Shown here in pieces: positions 24,943 through 32,920 of a DNA stretch of 38,285 nucleotides. The translations under genes and the position numbers were made by a program. The notes beneath the pieces were generated by a model. It was not told the DNA's origin. It saw only the letters and a program-made list of their open reading frames with translations, and searched no databases. Numbering within the stretch: the first letter of the stretch is position 1; each line of letters opens with the position of its first letter. The stretch comes from UBA8437 sp003445035. Its GTDB lineage: Bacteria > Planctomycetota > Planctomycetia > Planctomycetales > Planctomycetaceae. The stretch spans positions 1-38,285 of the forward strand of contig CALCHI010000422.1 of NCBI GenBank assembly GCA_937901285.1, read 5' to 3'.

Positions 24943-27144
24943 TCAGTCGACAAATGCGAATTCGTTGAGATTGAACAGGGCCAGGCACAGCTTGGCCAGG
25001 GCGCGGCGGCGAGGGGCGGCCAGCTTCTTGAGCGGCTCGGGCAGATGCTCGAGTTCGGTCTGGCTGGTTTTCTCCAGCGAGTCGAGCAGGGCGAGAGCGG
25101 AGCTGGACTCTTTGGGGGTGGGAGGCCTGGCGAGCACGATTTGCCAGGCTCGCTGGATGTGTGCGGGAGACTTTTCTCCGGCTTCCTTGACGACACGTCC
25201 GGCCAGTTGAGTGGCCTGACGAATGACCGAACCGTTGTTGAGGCTCCAGAGGGCCTGGGGGGCCACCGTGGTGACGTCGCGAACCGGGCAACTGACCGAA
25301 GTGACCGGGGTGTCAAAGACCTCGAACATCGGGAACTTGAAGTTGCGACGGACCATGACGTAGATCCCGCGGCGTGTGTGCTGGGCGGGGTCGCTCGAGA
25401 CGGTCCAGTGCCACTTCTCCCGAAGTGACGCGATCTCGTCGGCCGCCAGTGGCGGCACCACCGGGGGACCGCCGAAGGCCCGGTTGAGTGTTCCGGCGGT
25501 GGCGTGCACGGCGTCCCACAGCGCCTCGGCCTCGAGTCGACGGCGGTTCGCCCGCCACAGCAGGCGGTTGTCCGGGTCCTCGTCCAGGTGCTTTCCGGTG
25601 GCGAAACGGCTGGAACGCCGGTAGGTGTCCGAGTTCATGATCAGCCGGTGCAGGTCCTTGACCTTCCAGCCGTCAGCGACGAACCGTGTGGCGAGCCAGT
25701 CGAGCAGACCGGGGTGAGACGGGGGTTGTCCCATCTTGCCGAAGTCGTTGGACGTTTCGACCAGGCCGCGTCCGAAGTGCCATTGCCAGACGCGGTTGAC
25801 CATCACACGGGCCGTCAGTGGGTGGTCGGGCCGTGTCAGCCACAGGGCCAGTTGCTTGCGGCTGCCGAAGGGCCGTTTCAGTCCGGCGGGCGTGCCGGTG
25901 GCCCTGGCCAACGCGGCCGGCAGTGCCGGCGGCATCAGCTTCCCCGGCTTCTTGAGTTCCCCCCGGTCAAGTAGGTGGATCGGTCGGATCAGGGCGGGGT
26001 GCCGTCGTCCGAGCACCCTCGCGATTGGCTGGTGCATCAAACCGGCGTAATCGACGGCAAATTGCCCGGCGGCCCGCTCGGGCAGGGCGAGCACCGACCG
26101 GCCCACCGCGTTGAGCAGGTTCTGCTTCTGCTTGGCCTGTTCGGGACTCAACGTCTTGCCCGCATGACCGGCCTCGAACATCTTGTACGCCTTGCGGGCC
26201 CGCTCGACGGCGATCACGCGTGGGTAGGCCTGCCGCCAGTCGGCTTCCTCCATGGCCGTCCACAGTGGCAGTTCGACCACCCGGGCCGAGGCGAACACCG
26301 CGTGCAGCGAGAAGTAGTCGGCCTGTGTGAACGGGTCGAACTTGTGTTCGTGGCACCGGGCGCATCCCAGTGTCAGTCCCATGAAGGCGGACGCAGTGGT
26401 GTCGACCCAGTCGATCATCGTCTCGTAGTCGAGCCGCCTGGCATCGAGAGCCGATTCGTGGATTTGGGGTCCGAGCGTGTAGAACCCGGTGCCGATACGG
26501 GCCTCGAGGTGGCGCCGTTTTTCGTCCGAGACCTTGTAGACCTTCCGGGGGTCGAGATCGAGGTTGTCGGGCCAGATTTCGTCTCCGGCGATCTGCTCCT
26601 GGACGAACACATTGTAGGGCTTGTCGTCATTGAAACTTTTGACGACGTAGTCGCGGAACCGCCAGGCGTTGCGGTAGTAGATGTCGGTCTCGTAGCCCCC
26701 GCTGTCGGCGTAGCGGGCCACATCAAGCCAGTGACGTCCCCAGCGTTCTCCGTAGTGGCGGGACTGCAGCAACCGGTCGATCAAGCGGTTCCAGGCTCCC
26801 GGTTTCTTGTCGGACAGGAACGTGGCCACGTCCTCCGGAGATGGAGGAAGTCCGAGCAGGTCGAAATGGGCACGCCGGACCAGTGTCCGTTTTTCCGCCT
26901 CACCAGCCGGATCCAGCCCGGATTTCTGGAGACGATCGAACACGAACTGGTCGATGGGGTTGCGGATCCGTTCTCGGTGCTTGAGCGTTCCGACGTCGGG
27001 TGGAGTGGACCGCTGCGGCGGCCGGAAGGACCAGTGCACCGCGGGGGAACGATCGGGGACATCGTCGGCGGGAGCCAGTGGGGCCAGGCAGGTGGTGACC
27101 AGCACGGCACCGGTGACGAGACAATTCGGGATGATCTGACGCAT
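24943..27144 (-). CDS. PSCyt2-PSD1 (DUF1549/DUF1553) protein, minimal form
   Basis: A 733-residue exported protein and the shortest of the four paralogues. A signal peptide (about 1-27) leads directly to PSCyt2/DUF1549 (HWSFRPP at 37 onward); there is neither PSCyt1 nor a LamG insertion. The only CxxCH motif is CARCHEHKFDP (C261, C264, H265), with Glu replacing the usual Asp between the two His. A helical linker with Lys/Gln-rich AKQKQNLLNAV lies between PSCyt2 and PSD1. PSD1 begins near RKQLALWLTRPDHPLTARVMVNRVWQ and ends in LFNLNEFAFVD. It is first in the operon with DUF1501, SASA esterase and S9 peptidase, and divergent from the LRR lipoprotein gene across 165 bases. A haem-binding, extracytoplasmic role is inferred from family motifs only. 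Confidence 0.95.
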   Translation of the reverse strand: MRQIIPNCLVTGAVLVTTCLAPLAPADDVPDRSPAVHWSFRPPQRSTPPDVGTLKHRERIRNPIDQFVFDRLQKSGLDPAGEAEKRTLVRRAHFDLLGLPPSPEDVATFLSDKKPGAWNRLIDRLLQSRHYGERWGRHWLDVARYADSGGYETDIYYRNAWRFRDYVVKSFNDDKPYNVFVQEQIAGDEIWPDNLDLDPRKVYKVSDEKRRHLEARIGTGFYTLGPQIHESALDARRLDYETMIDWVDTTASAFMGLTLGCARCHEHKFDPFTQADYFSLHAVFASARVVELPLWTAMEEADWRQAYPRVIAVERARKAYKMFEAGHAGKTLSPEQAKQKQNLLNAVGRSVLALPERAAGQFAVDYAGLMHQPIARVLGRRHPALIRPIHLLDRGELKKPGKLMPPALPAALARATGTPAGLKRPFGSRKQLALWLTRPDHPLTARVMVNRVWQWHFGRGLVETSNDFGKMGQPPSHPGLLDWLATRFVADGWKVKDLHRLIMNSDTYRRSSRFATGKHLDEDPDNRLLWRANRRRLEAEALWDAVHATAGTLNRAFGGPPVVPPLAADEIASLREKWHWTVSSDPAQHTRRGIYVMVRRNFKFPMFEVFDTPVTSVSCPVRDVTTVAPQALWSLNNGSVIRQATQLAGRVVKEAGEKSPAHIQRAWQIVLARPPTPKESSSALALLDSLEKTSQTELEHLPEPLKKLAAPRRRALAKLCLALFNLNEFAFVD

Positions 27145-27309
27145 GGAGCTAGTATGCCAGATTGCCCCGTTGCGGATCGAGAGTCTCGCGTTCCAAGCGT
27201 CCGAATCGTACGTCGGATGTCGGTGGTTTCACGAATCCTGAAGCCTTGGTAACCTGATGGAGATGGCGGGCACGTTTTGATCCGATCACCTCCGGTCAGA
27301 GAGTTTGTC

Positions 27310-30300
27310 GTGAGGAGATGGAGGCTGGGTTCCCGAAACGTCCTGTGGCTCGGCTTGATGCCCGGGCTGTTGGGGCTTGCCGGGTGTGATGACGGGGTGA
27401 CGCCTGCGACGTCTCCGGTCGTCGGTCAGAATGTTGGCGGAGATCCCGATCCCGGGCCGCCTCCGGTCGACCCCGACCCGGGGCCTCCTCCGGTCGAAGA
27501 CGATCCGGGGCCACCTCCGGTCAATGACGATCCACCGGTTGCGGACCCGATGCCGACTCGCCCGACCCCGGCCGTGTCGGTGAAGCCCAAGCCGACTGTC
27601 CCTGCTCCGCCGCCGGGAAAGGCGTTCCGAATCGAAAGCGAACAGGGGCGAAACCGGGCGGTGGTGGCCGCGGGTGTGGTGCTGGACAGCAAGTTGGTGT
27701 CGGCCCTGGCCGGTGCCGGTGGCCTGCATGAAGTGGACGTCGTTGCGACCGACGCCGTGTTGCTGAAGGTCGTGCCGGTGATTCGGCGGTTCCCACAGGT
27801 GACAGTGAGATTTGCCTGCGGAGAGTGGGAGCCCGGCCGCGTGACGCTCAACGAACGTGCCACCGTTGACGATCTGCGAGCCGTGGCATCGATGCCTGAA
27901 GTGCGTCGATTGGACCTGGTGGCCTGTCGGGTGGGTGATTCCGAATTGGACGAGTTGGACCGAATGATCGGGCTCGAGTCCCTGGCGCTGCCACCGGCCA
28001 CCTCGGACGGCATCGCACCGACGCTGGTGCCGCTGCGGTCGCTGCGGCACCTGTCCCTGCAGGCGACACGGGTGACGGCTGCAGGATTGGCAAATCTGCC
28101 TCGCGGTCTCAGGTCCCTGGATCTCTCCGGCACCTCGATCGGCGATGCCGGCGTCGAGCATCTCCGTCGCCTGCCCGGCCTGAAGGAGCTGTGGCTGGAT
28201 GAGACTTCGGTGGGTGACCAGGCCCTGGCGGTGGTCTCGACGCGGACGACGATCGAGGTTCTTGGCCTGACCGGTACGGCGGTCACTTCGGTGGGACTCA
28301 AGCACCTGGCCGGCTTGGAGAAACTCACCGCACTTCATCTCGGAGACACGGCGATCGACGACCGTGCGTTGGGCCTGTTGATCGCCATGAAACAGCTGAA
28401 ACGTCTTGACGTGACCGCCACCGATCTCAGCGTTGCCGCGCGGAAGCGATTGGTCGAAGCGTTGAGGACCTGCGATGTCCAGGTCGATGTTGATGCGCTG
28501 GTGAAGGCACTCGATGACAGCGGCGGTCGGATGGAGCAGGCCCTGTCCCGCATCGCACGGGTCACGCGGAATCCGGGTGGGGACGTGAAGTCTCTGAACA
28601 TTTTCGACCGCACCTTCAGTGACATCGGAATGGGGATTCTGCCCCGGTTCACGTCGTTGACGCGGTTGAGCATCGAGGGGACCGCGGTGACCAACGCGGG
28701 CCTGAAGCACCTGGCATCGATGAGCCAACTCGAGGAACTCTGGCTGAATGACACGTCGATCAGCGATTCCGGACTGGACGATCTGCGGCCCTTGCGAGCC
28801 CTGAAGCAACTGCATCTGGGTGGAACGCGCGTGACGGTTTCGGGAGTCCTGAACCTGTGGCCGGCACTGACACGTGTGAGAATGAGCTTTCCCGGCGGGC
28901 ACCTCTCGCCCGGCTCGCTGGTGCTGGATCGACAGGCCGGCCCGCTGGAACTGATCCCCCTGGAGCGGCTTCGTGGGCTCAGGCATCTGCAGTTGGACGG
29001 TATCCGTCCCGGCGATGCGGGGCTGGAGCACATCCGGGGGCTGGTTGAACTCGAGACGCTGCGGTTGCGACGCGCGGGGATCCGTGGCCCCGGGCTGGTT
29101 CACTTGCACAACATGGGTGGCCTGCGGGTCCTGGATCTCACCGGCAACCGGCTCGATCGCGTCACCAACGACTCGATCGCCGCCTGGGTCGAACTCGGCG
29201 AGTTGATCCTTGACCACTCCGACATCAACACGCTGGCTCCGATCGTCACCGGAGGTCGGCCTGCGTTGAGGCGATTGAGCCTGGTGGGAACGCCCGTCGA
29301 CGACGAGCAACTCGCGCTGGTTCCCAGGCTCGACGGCCTCGAACTGCTCGATCTCAGTGGCTGTCCGGTCACCGACCAGGGGATCGCGGCTCATCTGCCA
29401 CGGTTGGGGAGCCTCCAGGCTCTGGCCCTGAGAGGGACGCCGATTGGAGACGTGGCGGTCGGCAAGCTGGCGGCGTGTTCGTCCCTGAGAGTCCTGTGGC
29501 TTTCGGACACGGCGGTCACCTCCCAGGGGCTCTCGCCTTTGTCCCAGCTGCCTCAACTGGCCCGGCTTGATCTTTCCGGGTGTGCTGTCGACGCCACCAC
29601 CCTGGCCGTGGTGGGACGTTTCGAGAAACTGTCACGGCTCGATCTCCGTCGCACCGCGTTGCCGCCGACCGAAGTGGCCAAGTGGCGGGAACGGCATTTC
29701 GAGTGTGAGGTGGTCTATGCGGTCGATCCTCTGTTGGAGGCGCTCACGGGGGGGGACGGCAGAACAGCGGCGGTGGAACAGGTGGCCGAAATCCGAAAAT
29801 CGGATCGGCAGGGCATCGAGGTCACCGTCACCGATACGGACTTGACCGACATCGGCCTGGCTCGACTGTCTGCTCTCACGGGACTGACGCGTCTGGTGTT
29901 GACCGACGTGGCGGTGACCGATGCCGGCCTGGGGGCACTGGCGGCTTCGCCGACACTTCGGGAACTGGATCTTTCGGGGACCGCCATCACCGATCATGCC
30001 AGTATCAACCTCTCGCGGCTCGAAAATCTCACCGAGTTGTCCCTGTCCGACACAGCGTTCTCCGACCGTGGCCTGTCCCGGCTCGAGGGACTGGGGAAGC
30101 TTGCGAGCCTCGACCTGTCCGGGTTGTCCATTTCGATTGACGGCCTGGCCGTTGCTGTGCCCAGGCTCACCTCTCTTCAACACCTCAATCTGTCGCAGAC
30201 CTGGATCGTTAGCGCCGATCTTGGGGTGCTGGCCAGGCTCAGGAATCTGCGATCGCTGGCGATCCGGGACACGGTGATCGGTGACAAGGGCATCGCGTCG

Positions 30301-30414
30301 ATCGCCAAGCTGACGTCCCTGAAACGGCTCTGGATCGATCGGACCCGGATCACCCGCACGGGTGTGGAGGAACTCAGGAAGGCCCTTCCCGAATGCGAGA
30401 TTTTCGGGCCATGA
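27310..30414 (+). CDS. Leucine-rich-repeat lipoprotein with three repeat modules
   Basis: A 1034-residue surface protein. The GTG at 27310 gives a lipoprotein signal, MRRWRLGSRN then a hydrophobic run, with lipobox LAGC and Cys26; a TTG at 27277 is an alternative start. A Pro-rich tether (about 40-110) contains three DPGPPPV units. Then come roughly 30 leucine-rich repeats of the 24-residue planctomycete type (for example LEELWLNDTSISDSGLDDL). They fall into three modules (about 187-395, 428-800 and 840-1034), each ending in a similar cap: LVEALRTCDVQV, KWRERHFECEVV and LRKALPECEIFG. After the first two caps a similar 40-residue helical linker appears. This suggests fusion of three ancestral LRR proteins. 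LRRs bind proteins; the partner is unknown. The EF-hand gene follows after 122 bases. Confidence 0.9.
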   Translation: MRRWRLGSRNVLWLGLMPGLLGLAGCDDGVTPATSPVVGQNVGGDPDPGPPPVDPDPGPPPVEDDPGPPPVNDDPPVADPMPTRPTPAVSVKPKPTVPAPPPGKAFRIESEQGRNRAVVAAGVVLDSKLVSALAGAGGLHEVDVVATDAVLLKVVPVIRRFPQVTVRFACGEWEPGRVTLNERATVDDLRAVASMPEVRRLDLVACRVGDSELDELDRMIGLESLALPPATSDGIAPTLVPLRSLRHLSLQATRVTAAGLANLPRGLRSLDLSGTSIGDAGVEHLRRLPGLKELWLDETSVGDQALAVVSTRTTIEVLGLTGTAVTSVGLKHLAGLEKLTALHLGDTAIDDRALGLLIAMKQLKRLDVTATDLSVAARKRLVEALRTCDVQVDVDALVKALDDSGGRMEQALSRIARVTRNPGGDVKSLNIFDRTFSDIGMGILPRFTSLTRLSIEGTAVTNAGLKHLASMSQLEELWLNDTSISDSGLDDLRPLRALKQLHLGGTRVTVSGVLNLWPALTRVRMSFPGGHLSPGSLVLDRQAGPLELIPLERLRGLRHLQLDGIRPGDAGLEHIRGLVELETLRLRRAGIRGPGLVHLHNMGGLRVLDLTGNRLDRVTNDSIAAWVELGELILDHSDINTLAPIVTGGRPALRRLSLVGTPVDDEQLALVPRLDGLELLDLSGCPVTDQGIAAHLPRLGSLQALALRGTPIGDVAVGKLAACSSLRVLWLSDTAVTSQGLSPLSQLPQLARLDLSGCAVDATTLAVVGRFEKLSRLDLRRTALPPTEVAKWRERHFECEVVYAVDPLLEALTGGDGRTAAVEQVAEIRKSDRQGIEVTVTDTDLTDIGLARLSALTGLTRLVLTDVAVTDAGLGALAASPTLRELDLSGTAITDHASINLSRLENLTELSLSDTAFSDRGLSRLEGLGKLASLDLSGLSISIDGLAVAVPRLTSLQHLNLSQTWIVSADLGVLARLRNLRSLAIRDTVIGDKGIASIAKLTSLKRLWIDRTRITRTGVEELRKALPECEIFGP
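27448..27540 (+). repeat. Tandem 27-base repeat encoding DPGPPPV units
   Basis: Three units start at 27448, 27475 and 27502, each encoding DPGPPPV plus two acidic or polar residues, with a degenerate fourth unit (DPPV) ending at 27540. It forms the proline-rich stalk behind the lipobox of the LRR lipoprotein. Synonymous differences (ccg/cca/cct) show that it is not a very recent duplication. Confidence 0.8.
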
Positions 30415-30536
30415 AAATTCGAACCGGGTATTGGCCTCGATCCCGATGTTCCGGCACCCCGGCGGTGCGGGTAACCGCCGAACAGGGTTCGGGTCAGTCG
30501 AGGGGTGTGAAGATGCTCAGCAGGGAGAATGATCCG

Positions 30537-31448
30537 ATGCGGACCGTCTCGTCGTGGTTGTTGCCGGTCGGAATGGTGTTCTGTCTGTTCTCTTCTGGAG
30601 ATGTCCTGGTGCGGGCACAGCAGGATGAGTCGTTCGTCCGGGTTCGTCCATCGCAGAAGGTCGTCGGGCAACTCAGGCAACGGCTGCTACGGCGTTTTGA
30701 TGAGAACGGCAACGGCCGACTCGATCGCCGTGAATCCCAGCACGCGATGCGGACGGTTCTGGGTGTCCTGGCCAGAAACCGCGGTCGTGTGATCACGATC
30801 TCGAAGCTGCCTGTCGGATTGCGACCGATCTTCGCGCTGTTTGACCGCAACCGTGACGGCGTGCTCGGTCCGGTCGGGCAGGTCAACCTGTCCCGCACGC
30901 TGTCGTACGCCGTTCGTCCTCCGCGGGGACCCGGCGGTGATTCCGGGCAACGGGGAGACGGAAGTGTCGACGGGGATGGCGGAGCCGGATCGCAACCACC
31001 ACGTCCGCCGAGTCTGACCCCCGAGCTGCTCCAGCGATTGAGGGGCTTGCTGTTGAAGTCCTTCGATCGCAATCGCAACGGCCGGCTCGATCCTCCCGAG
31101 CGCAGCCGTGCCCGTCGCGTGCTGCTGGACTTTCTGACGCGTCACCGGGGTGAGGACATCTCCATCGAATCGGCATCGCCGCGGTTGGGGCCAATCCTGG
31201 GACTGTTTGATTTCAACGGCGACGGCAACCTCGGTCCGGGTGAAAACCGGGTGCTGCGGCGGGCGTTGCTGATCGTGCTGCGGCCGCGTCCTCGGCCCGA
31301 CTCGAACGGGCCGGACGGCGAAAAACGACCGACGCGGCCCCGGCCCGATCGTCCCCTGGGGGAGGAGCTCGACGACCTGCGTCCCGATCGGCCGGCCGAC
31401 GGGGGCTTCGAGGTTCGACCGGGTCGGCCACCGAGGCCCGACTTCTAG
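30537..31448 (+). CDS. Secreted EF-hand calcium-binding protein with internal duplication
   Basis: A 303-residue protein with a signal peptide (MRTVSSWLLPVGMVFCLFSS, cleavage near VRAQ). Two homologous halves (about 45-130 and 165-250) each carry a pair of EF-hand loops: D55-E66 (DENGNGRLDRRE), D103-G114 (DRNRDGVLGPVG), D177-E188 (DRNRNGRLDPPE) and D225-E236 (DFNGDGNLGPGE). Loops 1, 3 and 4 keep Glu at position 12; loop 2 has Gly and is probably weak or dead. The halves are joined by a Gly-rich linker and followed by a Pro/Arg/Asp-rich tail. The ATG at 30537 is chosen for its Shine-Dalgarno AGGGAG at 30522-30527, nine bases upstream. It lies 122 bases after the LRR lipoprotein gene on the same strand. 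Calcium binding is inferred; partner unknown. Confidence 0.87.
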   Translation: MRTVSSWLLPVGMVFCLFSSGDVLVRAQQDESFVRVRPSQKVVGQLRQRLLRRFDENGNGRLDRRESQHAMRTVLGVLARNRGRVITISKLPVGLRPIFALFDRNRDGVLGPVGQVNLSRTLSYAVRPPRGPGGDSGQRGDGSVDGDGGAGSQPPRPPSLTPELLQRLRGLLLKSFDRNRNGRLDPPERSRARRVLLDFLTRHRGEDISIESASPRLGPILGLFDFNGDGNLGPGENRVLRRALLIVLRPRPRPDSNGPDGEKRPTRPRPDRPLGEELDDLRPDRPADGGFEVRPGRPPRPDF

Positions 31449-31498
31449 GATCGGGCGGTGCGGATGCCACTCCGTCGACGGCGTTCAGGTGACCGTTT

Positions 31499-32776
31499 CT
31501 AGACGATCGGTTCCCAGCCCTTCTGGTAGTCGCGTCCCCACAGCTTGGCCGCCTGCGGGTTGCCGATGATGTGCCCATCCTTCGGTCGGCAGTGGATCGC
31601 CTGGCCGGTCCGCTGGGCGATGTTGCCCAGGTGGCACAGCAGGGTGCTCTTGTGTCCTTCGGCGACCTCGCAGTTGAGCTTCAGCGGCGTGTCGTTGCGG
31701 ATGGCGGCGGTGAAGTTGTCGATGTGCTCGATGTCCCCGCGGCTCTTTCCGGCCACCTTCTCGACAACCTTGTCGTTGCTGCCGTCGAAGATGGTGTGGC
31801 CGCCGTCGCTGTCCAGTTCCAGCGATCCCTTGTCACCGTAGAAGGTGGTGAAACCGCTGCGGTGTCGGTTGCAGCTGAGTCCCTGCCAGGTGATCGCCCG
31901 GTTTCCGGGGAATTCGAACGAGACCTGGTGGGTGTCGGGGGTCTGCTGGTCGTCATTCCAGTGGTAGCGGCCTCCGCTGGAGGTGACACGGATCGGGAAA
32001 TCGACTCCCAGTCCCCAGCGACACAGGTCGAGCGTGTGGACACCGTTGTTGCCCAGTTCGCCGTTGCCCCAGTGCCAGAACCAGTGCCAGTTGTAGTGGA
32101 CCCGGTTGTCGAGGTAAGGAGTCCGCGGAGCCGGTCCCTGCCAGAGGTCGTAGTTGAGATGGCCGGGGACGGCGGCGGGTTTGCCTCGGCCCAGTGAGCC
32201 ACGGGCGGAGTTGTAGTAGGCCCGGACCAGGTAGACCCGGCCGATGGCACCCTCGTGCAGTTTCTGCATCGCGTCGATCGTCTGAGGTCCGCTGCGGCGC
32301 TGTGTGCCGACCTGGACGGCCCGCTTGTGCTTGTGGGCGGCCTGGACCATCCATTCGCCCTCCTGCGGATTGTGCGAACAGGGTTTTTCGCAGTAGGCGT
32401 GCTTGCCGGCGTTGACGGCCATGATTGTGGCCGGAGCGTGCCAGTGGTTCGGTGCGGCGATGACCAGTGCGTCGACCGACTTGTCGTCGAGAATCCTGCG
32501 GAAATCGCCGATCGGCGTCGGGGCCTTGGCTCCGGTTCCGGCGACGAGCTTGGCACAGGCTGCCGCCCGGTTGCTGTCGACGTCACAGACGTACTTCACT
32601 TCGACATTGGGCCGCTTCGAAAAACTGACCGAGAGGCTGCGGCCTCGGCTGAGACCCATCACGCCGACGACGACCTTGTCGTTGGCACCGGCGGCCCGGG
32701 CCGTGGTCGCGAGGGTGGTTGCCGCAGCTGCGGCGGTGCCGCCCAGGAATGCTCGTCGATTCACATTGGAGGTCAT
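31499..32776 (-). CDS. Tat-exported Gfo/Idh/MocA family oxidoreductase
   Basis: A 425-residue oxidoreductase with a twin-arginine signal (R7-R8, NRRAFLGGTAAAAATTLA). The N-terminal Rossmann domain shows VVVGVMGLSRG (35-45), CDVD (64-67) and the family's catalytic/nicotinamide-site EKP (130-132). The C-terminal alpha/beta domain has HWFWHWGNGELGNNGVHTLD, typical of the planctomycete Tat-linked subgroup. Members oxidise or epimerise sugars and sugar derivatives with NAD(P), or act as glycosidases through bound NAD. Export by Tat would carry folded enzyme with cofactor already bound. The start is the ATG at 32776 with GAGGAG nine bases upstream. The stop is 50 bases from the convergent EF-hand gene. 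It is the last of three minus-strand Tat enzymes. Confidence 0.94.
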   Translation of the reverse strand: MTSNVNRRAFLGGTAAAAATTLATTARAAGANDKVVVGVMGLSRGRSLSVSFSKRPNVEVKYVCDVDSNRAAACAKLVAGTGAKAPTPIGDFRRILDDKSVDALVIAAPNHWHAPATIMAVNAGKHAYCEKPCSHNPQEGEWMVQAAHKHKRAVQVGTQRRSGPQTIDAMQKLHEGAIGRVYLVRAYYNSARGSLGRGKPAAVPGHLNYDLWQGPAPRTPYLDNRVHYNWHWFWHWGNGELGNNGVHTLDLCRWGLGVDFPIRVTSSGGRYHWNDDQQTPDTHQVSFEFPGNRAITWQGLSCNRHRSGFTTFYGDKGSLELDSDGGHTIFDGSNDKVVEKVAGKSRGDIEHIDNFTAAIRNDTPLKLNCEVAEGHKSTLLCHLGNIAQRTGQAIHCRPKDGHIIGNPQAAKLWGRDYQKGWEPIV

Positions 32777-32820
32777 CTGCTGGTCTCCTCGCTTTGGCTC
32801 TTTTCACCGTCAACCCGCTC

Positions 32821-32826
32821 ATCCTA
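32821..32826 (-). promoter_or_regulatory. Possible -10 box (TAGGAT) of the Gfo/Idh/MocA gene
   Basis: TAGGAT on the minus strand lies 44 bases before the ATG at 32776, within the 144-base gap after the dehydratase gene. The gap length and this box suggest that the oxidoreductase has its own promoter. A clear -35 is not visible. Confidence 0.33.
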
Positions 32827-32920
32827 CCCCATCACGACGGCCACGGCGACACCCGGGTGTCCGCAGATCCGGGACTGGACAGGTTGCCAGCCCGGATCGC
32901 ATGCCGTCGGAGACCGATTT

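Noticed and set aside
24939..25316. Extension of the DUF1501 gene start to 25316
   Set aside because: The added residues are an out-of-frame reading of the PSCyt2-PSD1 gene, and the Tat signal starts exactly at 24938.
27448..27540. Short regularly spaced repeats, considered as a CRISPR array
   Set aside because: Period is 27 bases with no spacers, and the units are in frame coding for a Pro-rich stalk.
27286..29556. Minus-strand open frame of about 750 codons opposite the LRR gene
   Set aside because: Its apparent repeats mirror the LRR repeats of the plus strand; no start signal or domain.
31449..31498. Possible terminator between the convergent EF-hand and oxidoreductase genes
   Set aside because: Only the short palindrome CGTCGACG is seen, with no GC stem followed by a T run on either strand.
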